Below, piece by piece: positions 34,012 through 46,998 of a DNA stretch of 64,000 nucleotides (position 1 is its first letter; each line of letters starts with the position of its first letter). The notes below the pieces were generated by a model. The model worked only from the letters and a program-made list of their open reading frames with translations, had not been told where the DNA came from and did not search any database. The DNA is from Haematobia irritans. Its lineage: Eukaryota > Arthropoda > Insecta > Diptera > Muscidae. The DNA lies in NCBI RefSeq assembly GCF_050003625.1, contig NC_134398.1:95193674-95257673 (forward strand). The letters run 5' to 3'. The position numbers were made by a program, and so were the translations under genes.

Positions 34012-36354
34012 CGGGTCTAGCGAATATAAATTGTCTGTGACGAACCCTGTCCCCGCGAGTATACCCCAACCTGTCGTTACAGGTTATAGTATGGAAGGAG
34101 TTTCTTACACTGTTCCACAAATTTACGATATCTTCTCCATCAATATTATATAGTTCTGAATTAAGGTGATCTTTCATGGACTGTTTAGTGGAAGGATCGT
34201 TTAGTTTTGGAATGCTAACTCTTCGCTTTGGTGTTTTCTTTCGGATAGTAGATACAAAGGTATGTGAACAGAGGCACTCCCCAAGGAGGAGTTCTATCAC
34301 CTCTTCTTTGGAATGTTGCTATAAACAACCTTCTGGTTTCCCTAGAAAAAGAAAGGATAAAAGTGGTGGCATACGCAGATGATGTGGCGCTAGCAGTCAG
34401 GGGAAAATTCCCATCCACAATCAGAGATATTATACAGAGAGCTCTCCGGATGACTGAGAAATGGGCGAATGATAATGGTCTTGGTGTAAATCCAGCAAAG
34501 ACAGAACTAGTCATGTACTGCAAAGATCGCAAAACTCCCACGGTTAGGCCCATTTCCTTAGGGGGTACTGAAATTCTCTCTTTGGTGAGTGTGCAAAATA
34601 CCTTGGCGTTATTTTGGACAGGAAGCTGAACTTTAAGCTTAATATTGAAGAAAGGGCGAGAAAAGCAACGGTAGCTTTGTACTCGTGCAAAAAGGCAATA
34701 CGAAAAAAGTGGGACTAAAACCAAAAATTGTGCATTGGCTATACACGGCAGTAGTTAGACCTATAATGCTATATGGTGTTGTAGTCTGGTGGCCGGCACT
34801 TCAGAAACCGACTTGTTTAGATAAAGTTCAGCGTATGGCGAGCTTATGTATCTCAGGCGCATTTAGTAAGACAGGGACAGATTCCCTTAATGTCATGCTA
34901 CACCTATTGCCTTTAGACATTTTGGCCAAACAGTCAGCTGCAACAACGGCTGTGCGGTTGCGCGAGCTATCGCCGTGGTCGGAAAAAAGTTACGGTCACA
35001 ATTCGGTCCTCAAAATAATGCCAGATGTGCCTAACGTAGTGGATTACCCTGGCAAAACCACTTTTCGACAAAAAGTTTGAAACTATAATTCCCAACAGTG
35101 AGGCGTGGTGTACATAAACCCCGGGGAATAAAAGATATATAGATTTCTATACTGATGGCTCCAAATTGAATGGACAAGTGGTGTTCGGAGTATATTCTAA
35201 AGATCTGGAAATTCGAATAGCGAAAAGATTACCTAATCACTGTAGTGTTTTTCAGGCTGAAATATTGGCAATAAGAGAGGTGGTGAATTGGCTGAGAAGT
35301 AAAGTTCCAACAAATATTGGCATTAATATATACTCAGACGGTCAACCTGCAATAAAATCCTTGGACTCTGTGTTCCTTAACTCGAAAACGGCCATAGACT
35401 GCCGCAAATCTCTCAACGAGATGGCTGACCAGTACAATATTCACCTAATATGGGTGCCTGACCATAGGAACATACCGGGGAACTGCGAAGCAGATGAGTT
35501 AGCAAGGCTAGGAACTACCTTACATATTCCAGGGGAACTAGAATCTGTTGGTATGCCTCTGGCCACCTGCAAGCTCTTACTGCGTGAGAAGGCTGTTATG
35601 ATGGCCAATATTCGATGGGAGAATTGCAAGGATTGTAACGATACCAAGCAAATATGGCCCCATTTAAACTTAAACCACACTCTAGATATGCTAGTGTTCT
35701 CAAGGCGTCAGATAGCACTCCTGATATCTGCTCTAACGGGTCGCTGCCTGATAGGCGAATTTGCAAAAACTATAGGTGCGAAGTATAATGACTATTGTAT
35801 AAGCTGTCATGATGTGGAGGAAAAGGAATCAATTAAACACCTCTTGTGTGAGTGTCCTGCTTTTTTTGTGTGGGGTAAGCGAATTTTAGGAGCATATAGC
35901 TTTAGATTACTGGCGGACCTGGAAAACGTTAACTTAAGCAGTTTGTTAATGTTTTTTGGAGCAATCTGGTTGGTTCAACAAAAGTTAATAATAGAGAGGT
36001 TCAGTGGTTAAGATTAGAAGTGCCCATATGTAATAGGTACTTTTAGTTAAATGTGGTATCACAATGGACTGAATAGTCTAAGTGAGCCTGAAATTTAATC
36101 GGGCTGCCACTTTAACCTAACCTACTATAATAGCGACACCCCTTCTGTGAATTCGCTCTTTGTTTCCGGAATGATACATTTTTACGTTCTGGGAGATAAA
36201 TTCTGCATCTTCTGTCCACCACGATGATTTCAAGATGTAGTCTTTCCATTTCGCTTATGGTATTGTCCAGTTTTGCAAGTTCATAAAAACTTCTCACATT
36301 CCAAGTTTCTACCCTAAGTTTGGTTTTGGTTTTACCTCCGGGGATTCTTAGCAC
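34012..36354 (-). pseudogene. RTE-like LINE endonuclease fragment, interrupted (unit 1)
   Basis: On the minus strand, 36354-36127 encodes the start of an AP-endonuclease-type domain (TKLRVETWNVRSFYELAKLD, with the TWNVR motif). 34255-34012 encodes a later region (KKTPKRRVSIPKLNDPSTK). The middle of the endonuclease is deleted and a plus-strand LINE (34264-36126) sits between the pieces. The motif set resembles RTE/BovB-type LINEs often annotated as craniofacial development protein 2-like. Confidence 0.6.
34264..36126 (+). pseudogene. LOA/I-like LINE: RT end, RNase H, CCHC (unit 1)
   Basis: 5'-truncated non-LTR retrotransposon. Reverse transcriptase starts at GTPQGGVLSPLLWN with the catalytic YADD near 34370. 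A frameshift near 34590 precedes the KYLGV segment, and another near 34710 precedes the thumb-like frame 34685-35080. RNase H is in 35166-36011 (upstream FYTDGS near 35145, AEILAI, YSDGQ, then ADELARLG). It ends in a Cys-His motif (CISCHDVEEKESIKHLLCEC). The 3' tail carries GTGGTATCACAATGGACTG and TAACCTAACC. RNase H plus a terminal CCHC suggests the LOA/I/R1 group. Dead copy. Confidence 0.8.
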
Positions 36355-36825
36355 CCTCCGATTGCCAGAGACTGAAGGCCGTAGGTTATTTTATGTATTC
36401 ATTGTAATTGTATGATTTTACTTGGCATTATACTTCACTGGTTTGCCGAGGCCTTCTGAAGGGTTTAGAGTCTGTGTAGCCTAGAATTCAGACGCTGTTT
36501 TCCTCCTGGAATTCAGACGCTGTTTGCAGCCGCCAATCTTAGATCAGACGTTGAGGTTTTCCTTTGTTTTTTTTTTGTTTTGGTTCACCGCGCATATTTT
36601 ATTTCTGCGATACCCACCATATCTGATGAGCGTTCCCCTATCCACCACCTTGGGAGTCGTTCGATGGGAGAGAAAAAAAAATAACTCCGCACGAAAAAAT
36701 TTCCTATACAAATACAAATTTGTTAAAAAATATTAAACCGATTTTTCGAAAAAAAAATCCCCACAAAAATCCCCAAATTGGGACTTCCGAAACGATCGTC
36801 TATCCAACCATTTCGTAGTCTAATG
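36355..36825 (-). other. Probable 5' leader of the RTE-like LINE (unit 1)
   Basis: Non-coding sequence upstream of the minus-strand endonuclease start, with a 20-bp direct repeat of GAATTCAGACGCTGTTT near 36483 and 36510. Assignment as LINE leader is by position only. Confidence 0.3.
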
Positions 36826-38192
36826 CACGAAGAAAAAAGTGCCTTCGGAACTAAAGGAAAAAATGTTCATCAATTTAGTTTAGCCAATTTATTTCCATTA
36901 AGTTAAATTTTTGTTTAAAATAAGAAAAATTTACTTGCTTCAGTAAAAAATCCTAAACTTAAAGTAGTTAGGAATAGTTCATTAATTAGAATAAGGCATG
37001 GAATTTTACTAATACTATTTTCTTCGCTGGGTATAAGAATTTACTACTGAACAAGAAAATTTTATTCACTGACAACAAAGCATTCGTAAAATAAAATATG
37101 AACTAAAACCAAGTTTCCTCAAATTTACTAAAATTTCTTACAAAATGATAATTCTGACTTCCTTTATTATAGAAAGCTTATCATACATACGAATAACACT
37201 TGGCATAGAAAAATATTTTAGTTCATTCGTACTAAGAAGTATTCAATCCTTTCAAAACTTAAGGAAACATACTTGTTAGAATATAGGACATTATCCTATA
37301 TCTCTTTTGTCTACCTGTAATCGATACCTGTCATCGATATGTTTGCGCGTGGGTTGTTTTTTAGTTGGATTCCCGTTTTTTTGGGATACGGAGGGATTGT
37401 TAAAAAATAACATAGTAAAATAATATAATAAATAACAAATAAAATATATAAAATATTTGTTATTTTAAATTAGTGAGAAAAAATATGTTCGTGATGGTGT
37501 ATAAAGAAAGAAAACAGAATAAAAACCCCTTCATTCGTCTTCATTTTGGAATCTTCAATTAACAGGTAACATTCAGTGACGCTAACCTTTTGTGAAAAAT
37601 TTGGTTTATGATTTTTTATATTTGTAGGTATTGAAATTGTAAAAGGAGGACAAACTCGTTACGCAGCAACTTATTAAAAGTGAAAAGTACAAGAAGAAGG
37701 AAAAATGCGTTTTACAGTTGATGATATTACATGGAAATTGGAAATAGTGGAATAATAATCTAATATTTCAAGGCCAGTCGATACTGTTGATTCTTAATAA
37801 ATATATTTAATATATTAATAAAACGTGTATTTTATTTAAGAAAAAAAATGCATATATAAATAAATAAAATGTATTTAAAAACGAAGGTAAGCAGTCCTAA
37901 GTTTGAAGTAAAAAGGTTTACCACAAATATCTAAGATTTGTCCCAATGAATGAAAAAAGTTCAATAAAATCATTCTATATATGAATCCAATTCAGTTAAT
38001 TTTTTTCATTCTGTAGTAAAGTGGTACATAAATATATGAAAATGTTAACTAATATATGGAATGCGTTCTACCTAATTTCAACGAAAATCACATCGTTCAA
38101 AAAATAAAAATGTCTTTGGCGCTATACGAAGTTCAATTTTCTTCACAATTAGTTCATTTTAACTTAAAGAAGGGGTCACTTTTTTCTGGGTG
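36826..38192. mobile_element. MITE-E (unit 1)
   Basis: 1367 bp with terminal repeats CACGAAGAAAAAAGTGCC and, reverse complemented, CACCCAGAAAAAAGTGACC. The flanking dinucleotide is TG on both sides. It contains the shared motif TTTTAGTTCATT near 37219 and its complement near 37090. Weak acceptor and donor-like sites occur near 37560-37800, but no coding region is recognised. Confidence 0.65.
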
Positions 38193-38721
38193 TGGGCTTT
38201 GTTTAAATACATTTGACAAACATACATTTCCTCTGTTGGTTAAGCTACTCTTGTAGATTGGATTTAAGCTGAAATGAAAACAATAATAATACTAAAACCT
38301 AAAGTTAAATTGGCTGTAGAAATTTTCGTTGATTTTTTTGAGCGAAGGCATAAATTTATACTAAAAAATTTAATAACAAAAAAAACTTTTTTCAATTTTA
38401 CTACATTACGAATGGTTTCGCAAAATATGTTGTGAAATTATACAACAACCCCTAGAAGTACGGATATTATTACAAAAATATCATCAAAAAAATTGAACTG
38501 ACAGAAAAATTTCTTTATTTGCAAGTTGGGTTTTTTTCTATCACTTTGCTTAGTGTTGTTTTTTATTTCAGCGTGACCCTTATTTTTCGTCTTTGGTTTT
38601 GGTGCATTATTACTTTGTGGTGGGTTCTATACATTGTTTTAATATTTTACCAATTATAAATGAAGCATGAAGAATTGTATAAAACATTTAAAATAAGTTA
38701 ATTTTCATAAAAGTGATGATA
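38193..38721. other. No recognised feature (unit 1)
   Basis: AT-rich spacer between MITE-E and FamI, repeated at 46470-46998. TA 38720-38721 precedes FamI. Confidence 0.4.
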
Positions 38722-40235
38722 CACAGACAAAAAATGTCTCGTAAATTTAAGAAGATTTTTACAATAATTTATTACAAGAATTTTCCGGAATTTTAGTTCA
38801 TTTTTCGTATCCTTAACAAAAATTAACTACTCGAAAGGAAATTTTACAAATTGTAAGTAGCAATCGTTTAGTTCATAGCCTAGAAAATACGATGGAAATT
38901 TCCATAAACTGGTAGTTAAAAATTCTTTCGTCATACTATAAAACTACTTATGAAATGTAAAATACTATCTAAATAATAAGTGTAATTTATTATAAAGAGT
39001 TTTTGTATGAGAAAATATTTTTTTACGAAAATTGAACTTGAAAGCGGATAGCAATTTCTTACTGGCAATTCCTATAGTTAATAATAGTTGGTACAACATT
39101 TCTCAATGCAATATTTTTAGTTCACATGTAATTAAATTTATAGACATTTTCGTCAAAAATGGGTAGATATCATTTCATGAAGTTTTTGCTAATTTTAAGT
39201 TAAACGTTTTATCGTTCTTATACTGATATGCATTTAAGAGTATTGTTTTTAGAGTAAATTATGGACAGATGCGATGAACTAATGCATAGTACAGAGATCT
39301 TTCTCGTCAAAGTGGAATATGTTTAATGTAAAGATGATGTTACTTGAAATTTTTTTGAGAGTGAGAGCATGCAATGCAATAATGAGAAATGGTAGCGAGT
39401 GATGGGGATGTTGTGTATATCTGAGCGTGGGGTTGTTTGTGTGTGTTTGTGTGTGTGTTTATTATTCGCGAATGGTTTATTTGTCTGGATGAGGTGTTGT
39501 TTTCAATGAAGGCACATGTGTTTTTGTTGTTGTAGAAATGTTTTGGTTTTGCTTGCATGTTTCAGTTGTATGTTGGCGTTGGCGTGGGCTGTTGCACCTT
39601 TTTAGCAAGTATGTAACAAGGGAATATAAAGGTATGAAATATTTTGTTTTTTTTTAGACATATATTGGTGTTTGTTTATTAAAACAATAAAAAAATTATT
39701 AATATTTTAGCGATGAGGTGTACAATGGCGAAGTCATGATCAGTAGCTTAGAAAAAAGTTATTAAGAATGTTCAATATTTAGGAAAAAATGCTGAAATGG
39801 AAAGTATATTGAAATTGTTTTATCTAATTTAATTTTTATTATTCAATGTAAAAAAAAATATTCAATTTCAGAGTAACTCCAGATGATTTTTGGAAAATTG
39901 TTTGTTACACCTCAGCGTATAGTTTAATCATAAATAGATAAGTGTTCTTTTTTTAATGTGGTTTTCTTTTAAAAAATAATATTCCTTATGTATATTATTA
40001 TGTGCTAATTATTATTATTATTTTTTTTTTAACCAGTTTCATGTTTTTCATTGTTGTAAAAGAATATTTAATTTAAGAGCAACCCCAAATGGATTCGGGC
40101 AAATTTTTATATTTCTCCTCAGCGTATAATTTAATAGAGAAGTGGTAAGTTTTCTTTTAAAAATTGGCTTTCTTTTCACTAGAATATTTACGTTTTTATG
40201 ACCTTTTTATTATCAAAATTACATGTTTTTAATAC
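38722..40235 (+). mobile_element. FamI copy II, left half (unit 1 duplicate)
   Basis: Starts CACAGACAAAAAATGTCTCG after TA. Runs through the GAGAGTGAGAGCATGC region and two exon-like units (about 39868-39932 and 40077-40145), then is cut at ATAC (40232-40235) by the Gypsy-2 LTR. The right half is found only at 55438-56543, so this left half is the duplicated copy. Confidence 0.85.
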
Positions 40236-40859
40236 TGTTACGAATTTGATATTTCTAGATTTAAGTGTATTTAAATTAGTTTCCGTTAATTTAAATTTCA
40301 CATTGTAACGATAAAATTACGTCATAACTTGTTAGAGTCATTTCTTTATTTTCTAGTACTTTCATCTTTTGTGTTCTTAGTTTTCCAATCGTTCATTGTA
40401 AAAGTAACACCTTTTGTTTTACTGTTATAATTATCGGTAATGTGACCATAATCCCTTATGCCTGCACGACCTCTACTAGATGGTAGAATGCACTAGCCAA
40501 GGTGAGAATAAGCCTAAAAGTATGTGTGCCATATCACCTGTACAATAACGCCCCATAGAAAGTTCTAGATAGCGAGACAATGAACATAAGTCGATAAATA
40601 TGTGAGACATCTACCAGGTAGTAGATTAATCTGGAAGATTGTAGCGAGAACATTCGAAATTGTCAGGTAGTAGGTAGTAGATTAATCTGGAAGGTTGTAG
40701 CGAGAACATTCGAAATCGTCATATCTCGGTATATAAACCCCTAGCGGAGAGAGCAGTCAAGTCAGTCGTAAGCTAAAGTTTATACAGTACACATCGTAGA
40801 GCAAATAAGTGAAACCAATCAGTTAAATAAATTGTAGATTGTCGTTATTTGAAAAGAAC
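40236..40859 (+). mobile_element. Truncated Gypsy-2 5' LTR (unit 1)
   Basis: Same as 48512-49135, ending at the duplication breakpoint about 50 bp before the LTR end. It keeps the TATATAAA and TCAGTC promoter elements near 40730-40767, so it could in principle drive transcription into unit 2. Confidence 0.9.
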
Positions 40860-42288
40860 AGTAAGCTGATCTATTACTGCCAATGCAAGTGAACAGCAAA
40901 ACGACGTAGCAACAAACATCACAGCGACCCAATGTTGTTTATCAGTGCAAACGAAGATCAAAACAACATACCGTTGCAGGACACCAACAACGATGCTGGG
41001 AGTCAAAGTTCTTTACAACTTTTGCATCAAAACACCCAACAAGGGACAATGCAAGTAAACAAGTGAGCAGCCCGGTATAAAAGGATGGGGAAACTATGAA
41101 AGGGGGACAGTCAGTGAAGATAATTTGACAGCGAAACATCGGCAAGTGAGTCTGAGGAGTGAACAAGGAACATAGCCAAGTTTAAGCCTAGGTGAGTAGA
41201 GTGAATACTATAAGTGCCAGTGATAGTGACAACCGTGACTATCTTCCGTTGGTTATCTCGACTCGCCGTGCACCCTACATGGATTCGCTCCGGTAGGCAA
41301 CATACATTTTCAGTTAGATAGCGACTCGCCGTGCACCCTACATGGATTCGCTCCGGTAGCCAACCCTACATGGATTCGCTCCGGTAGGCAACGTACATTT
41401 TCAGTTAGACACAGGCTCGCCGTGCACCCTACATGGATTCGCTCCGGTAGGCAACGTACATTTTCAGTTAGACACCGACTCGCCGTGCACCCTACATGGA
41501 TTCGCTCCGGTAGGCAACGTACATTTTCAGTTAGACACCGACTCGCCGTGCACCCTACATGGATTCGCTCCGGTAGACAACGTACATTTTCAGTTAGACA
41601 CCGACCCGCCGTGCACCCTACATAGATACGCTCTGGTAGGCAACATAATACTTTTCGTTTCAAACACCGACCCGCCGTGCACCCTACATGGATACGCTCT
41701 GGTAAGCAACATAACATTGTTCATTTCAAACACCGACGCGTCGAGCACCCTACATAGATACGCTCTGGTAGGCATCATAATATTTTTCATTCCATACACC
41801 GACCCTCCGTGCACCCTACATGGATACGCTCCGGTAGGCTTCATAACATTTTCATTGCATACACCGACTCATCGATTACCCTACGCGGAACCACGTCAGT
41901 AGGCAACTTAGGGTTACCTTCGCGTCGCTAGTTCGCTGTACTCTTTCACGCTCTACGCGGACATATCAGGCAGCCACCCTCAGACGACACGACCTGTTGC
42001 CCCAACACTGACGACGGACTGAAGCCGCACCAACCACCTATACTACGAGCCAGAAGCCGAATCGTTTCCCAGACCACTCGCAGCAGCTAAGCCAGCTATG
42101 CCTGACACAACGATCACGACCGCCTAGCCAAGGGCATCACCGGTGGCGCAGTGCTGCTCCAGATCACGACCACGACGCCGCCTCGCCAACCTATAACCTA
42201 GAGTTAACCAAATTGGATTGTAACTGAATGCTACTGAACTCCTCAATAAAGAATATAAAGAAACGAAATCCACATATTTTTATTTACT
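40860..42288 (+). mobile_element. LTR-like segment with 63-bp array (unit 2)
   Basis: Duplicate of 32583-34011; the array lies at 41277-41897. The first 65 bp of the unit 1 segment (32518-32582) are absent, because the breakpoint is inside it. Substitutions at 41360 and 41577 distinguish the arrays. Confidence 0.5.
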
Positions 42289-44631
42289 CGGGTCTAGCGA
42301 ATATAAATTGTCTGTGACGAACCCTGTCCCCGCGAGTATACCCCAACCTGTCGTTACAGGTTATAGTATGGAAGGAGTTTCTTACACTGTTCCACAAATT
42401 TACGATATCTTCTCCATCAATATTATATAGTTCTGAATTAAGGTGATCTTTCATGGACTGTTTAGTGGAAGGATCGTTTAGTTTTGGAATGCTAACTCTT
42501 CGCTTTGGTGTTTTCTTTCGGATAGTAGATACAAAGGTATGTGAACAGAGGCACTCCCCAAGGAGGAGTTCTATCACCTCTTCTTTGGAATGTTGCTATA
42601 AACAACCTTCTGGTTTCCCTAGAAAAAGAAAGGATAAAAGTGGTGGCATACGCAGATGATGTGGCGCTAGCAGTCAGGGGAAAATTCCCATCCACAATCA
42701 GAGATATTATACAGAGAGCTCTCCGGATGACTGAGAAATGGGCGAATGATAATGGTCTTGGTGTAAATCCAGCAAAGACAGAACTAGTCATGTACTGCAA
42801 AGATCGCAAAACTCCCACGGTTAGGCCCATTTCCTTAGGGGGTACTGAAATTCTCTCTTTGGTGAGTGTGCAAAATACCTTGGCGTTATTTTGGACAGGA
42901 AGCTGAACTTTAAGCTTAATATTGAAGAAAGGGCGAGAAAAGCAACGGTAGCTTTGTACTCGTGCAAAAAGGCAATACGAAAAAAGTGGGACTAAAACCA
43001 AAAATTGTGCATTGGCTATACACGGCAGTAGTTAGACCTATAATGCTATATGGTGTTGTAGTCTGGTGGCCGGCACTTCAGAAACCGACTTGTTTAGATA
43101 AAGTTCAGCGTATGGCGAGCTTATGTATCTCAGGCGCATTTAGTAAGACAGGGACAGATTCCCTTAATGTCATGCTACACCTATTGCCTTTAGACATTTT
43201 GGCCAAACAGTCAGCTGCAACAACGGCTGTGCGGTTGCGCGAGCTATCGCCGTGGTCGGAAAAAAGTTACGGTCACAATTCGGTCCTCAAAATAATGCCA
43301 GATGTGCCTAACGTAGTGGATTACCCTGGCAAAACCACTTTTCGACAAAAAGTTTGAAACTATAATTCCCAACAGTGAGGCGTGGTGTACATAAACCCCG
43401 GGGAATAAAAGATATATAGATTTCTATACTGATGGCTCCAAATTGAATGGACAAGTGGTGTTCGGAGTATATTCTAAAGATCTGGAAATTCGAATAGCGA
43501 AAAGATTACCTAATCACTGTAGTGTTTTTCAGGCTGAAATATTGGCAATAAGAGAGGTGGTGAATTGGCTGAGAAGTAAAGTTCCAACAAATATTGGCAT
43601 TAATATATACTCAGACGGTCAACCTGCAATAAAATCCTTGGACTCTGTGTTCCTTAACTCGAAAACGGCCATAGACTGCCGCAAATCTCTCAACGAGATG
43701 GCTGACCAGTACAATATTCACCTAATATGGGTGCCTGACCATAGGAACATACCGGGGAACTGCGAAGCAGATGAGTTAGCAAGGCTAGGAACTACCTTAC
43801 ATATTCCAGGGGAACTAGAATCTGTTGGTATGCCTCTGGCCACCTGCAAGCTCTTACTGCGTGAGAAGGCTGTTATGATGGCCAATATTCGATGGGAGAA
43901 TTGCAAGGATTGTAACGATACCAAGCAAATATGGCCCCATTTAAACTTAAACCACACTCTAGATATGCTAGTGTTCTCAAGGCGTCAGATAGCACTCCTG
44001 ATATCTGCTCTAACGGGTCGCTGCCTGATAGGCGAATTTGCAAAAACTATAGGTGCGAAGTATAATGACTATTGTATAAGCTGTCATGATGTGGAGGAAA
44101 AGGAATCAATTAAACACCTCTTGTGTGAGTGTCCTGCTTTTTTTGTGTGGGGTAAGCGAATTTTAGGAGCATATAGCTTTAGATTACTGGCGGACCTGGA
44201 AAACGTTAACTTAAGCAGTTTGTTAATGTTTTTTGGAGCAATCTGGTTGGTTCAACAAAAGTTAATAATAGAGAGGTTCAGTGGTTAAGATTAGAAGTGC
44301 CCATATGTAATAGGTACTTTTAGTTAAATGTGGTATCACAATGGACTGAATAGTCTAAGTGAGCCTGAAATTTAATCGGGCTGCCACTTTAACCTAACCT
44401 ACTATAATAGCGACACCCCTTCTGTGAATTCGCTCTTTGTTTCCGGAATGATACATTTTTACGTTCTGGGAGATAAATTCTGCATCTTCTGTCCACCACG
44501 AGGATTTCAAGATGTAGTCTTTCCATTTCGCTTATGGTATTGTCCAGTTTTGCAAGTTCATAAAGACTTCTCACATTCCAAGTTTCTACCCTAAGTTTGG
44601 TTTTGGTTTTACCTCCGGGGATTCTTAGCAC
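42289..44631 (-). pseudogene. RTE-like LINE endonuclease fragment, interrupted (unit 2)
   Basis: Duplicate of 34012-36354, with two substitutions (44502, 44565). The second restores RSLYELAKLD in place of RSFYELAKLD, so unit 2 keeps the more usual residue there. Confidence 0.6.
42541..44403 (+). pseudogene. LOA/I-like LINE fragment (unit 2)
   Basis: Duplicate of 34264-36126, with the same frameshifts, so these arose before the duplication. RT motif YADD, RNase H and terminal Cys-His motif are as in unit 1. Confidence 0.8.
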
Positions 44632-45102
44632 CCTCCGATTGCCAGAGACTGAAGGCCGTAGGTTATTTTATGTATTCATTGTAATTGTATGATTTTACTT
44701 GGCATTATACTTCACTGGTTTGCCGAGGCCTTCTGAAGGGTTTAGAGTCTGTGTAGCCTAGAATTCAGACGCTGTTTTCCTCCTGGAATTCAGACGCTGT
44801 TTGCAGCCGCCAATCTTAGATCAGACGTTGAGGTTTTCCTTTGTTTTTTTTTTGTTTTGGTTCACCGCGCATATTTTATTTCTGCGATACCCACCATATC
44901 TGATGAGCGTTCCCCTATCCACCACCTTGGGAGTCGTTCGATGGGAGAGAAAAAAAAATAACTCCGCACGAAAAAATTTCCTATACAAATACAAATTTGT
45001 TAAAAAATATTAAACCGATTTTTCGAAAAAAAAATCCCCACAAAAATCCCCAAATTGGGACTTCCGAAACGATCGTCTATCCAACCATTTCGTAGTCTAA
45101 TG

Positions 45103-46469
45103 CACGAAGAAAAAAGTGCCTTCGGAACTAAAGGAAAAAATGTTCATCAATTTAGTTTAGCCAATTTATTTCCATTAAGTTAAATTTTTGTTTAAAATAA
45201 GAAAAATTTACTTGCTTCAGTAAAAAATCCTAAACTTAAAGTAGTTAGGAATAGTTCATTAATTAGAATAAGGCATGGAATTTTACTAATACTATTTTCT
45301 TCGCTGGGTATAAGAATTTACTACTGAACAAGAAAATTTTATTCACTGACAACAAAGCATTCGTAAAATAAAATATGAACTAAAACCAAGTTTCCTCAAA
45401 TTTACTAAAATTTCTTACAAAATGATAATTCTGACTTCCTTTATTATAGAAAGCTTATCATACATACGAATAACACTTGGCATAGAAAAATATTTTAGTT
45501 CATTCGTACTAAGAAGTATTCAATCCTTTCAAAACTTAAGGAAACATACTTGTTAGAATATAGGACATTATCCTATATCTCTTTTGTCTACCTGTAATCG
45601 ATACCTGTCATCGATATGTTTGCGCGTGGGTTGTTTTTTAGTTGGATTCCCGTTTTTTTGGGATACGGAGGGATTGTTAAAAAATAACATAGTAAAATAA
45701 TATAATAAATAACAAATAAAATATATAAAATATTTGTTATTTTAAATTAGTGAGAAAAAATATGTTCGTGATGGTGTATAAAGAAAGAAAACAGAATAAA
45801 AACCCCTTCATTCGTCTTCATTTTGGAATCTTCAATTAACAGGTAACATTCAGTGACGCTAACCTTTTGTGAAAAATTTGGTTTATGATTTTTTATATTT
45901 GTAGGTATTGAAATTGTAAAAGGAGGACAAACTCGTTACGCAGCAACTTATTAAAAGTGAAAAGTACAAGAAGAAGGAAAAATGCGTTTTACAGTTGATG
46001 ATATTACATGGAAATTGGAAATAGTGGAATAATAATCTAATATTTCAAGGCCAGTCGATACTGTTGATTCTTAATAAATATATTTAATATATTAATAAAA
46101 CGTGTATTTTATTTAAGAAAAAAAATGCATATATAAATAAATAAAATGTATTTAAAAACGAAGGTAAGCAGTCCTAAGTTTGAAGTAAAAAGGTTTACCA
46201 CAAATATCTAAGATTTGTCCCAATGAATGAAAAAAGTTCAATAAAATCATTCTATATATGAATCCAATTCAGTTAATTTTTTTCATTCTGTAGTAAAGTG
46301 GTACATAAATATATGAAAATGTTAACTAATATATGGAATGCGTTCTACCTAATTTCAACGAAAATCACATCGTTCAAAAAATAAAAATGTCTTTGGCGCT
46401 ATACGAAGTTCAATTTTCTTCACAATTAGTTCATTTTAACTTAAAGAAGGGGTCACTTTTTTCTGGGTG
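45103..46469. mobile_element. MITE-E (unit 2)
   Basis: Duplicate of 36826-38192; no difference noted by eye. The spacer 46470-46998 follows. Confidence 0.65.
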
Positions 46470-46998
46470 TGGGCTTTGTTTAAATACATTTGACAAACAT
46501 ACATTTCCTCTGTTGGTTAAGCTACTCTTGTAGATTGGATTTAAGCTGAAATGAAAACAATAATAATACTAAAACCTAAAGTTAAATTGGCTGTAGAAAT
46601 TTTCGTTGATTTTTTTGAGCGAAGGCATAAATTTATACTAAAAAATTTAATAACAAAAAAAACTTTTTTCAATTTTACTACATTACGAATGGTTTCGCAA
46701 AATATGTTGTGAAATTATACAACAACCCCTAGAAGTACGGATATTATTACAAAAATATCATCAAAAAAATTGAACTGACAGAAAAATTTCTTTATTTGCA
46801 AGTTGGGTTTTTTTCTATCACTTTGCTTAGTGTTGTTTTTTATTTCAGCGTGACCCTTATTTTTCGTCTTTGGTTTTGGTGCATTATTACTTTGTGGTGG
46901 GTTCTATACATTGTTTTAATATTTTACCAATTATAAATGAAGCATGAAGAATTGTATAAAACATTTAAAATAAGTTAATTTTCATAAAAGTGATGATA

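Larger units (their letters stand above)
32583..40859 (+). repeat. 8277-bp tandem duplication, unit 1
   Basis: Repeated head-to-tail at 40860-49135. Left breakpoint lies in the LTR-like segment and right breakpoint in a Gypsy-2 LTR. The join at 40859/40860 shares one base (C), so homology at the breakpoint is minimal. Differences seen by eye are a few substitutions (33083, 33300, 36225, 36288) and one or two small indels in A and ATT/T runs near 39850 and 40020. Confidence 0.95.

Noticed and set aside
34215..34724. 169-codon minus-strand frame (also 42492-43001)
   Set aside because: Antisense shadow of the LINE reverse transcriptase.
37560..37800. Small gene within MITE-E (splice-like sites and a short ATG frame near 37705)
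   Set aside because: The frame is only about 16 codons, no domain is seen, and there is no second independent copy to test conservation.
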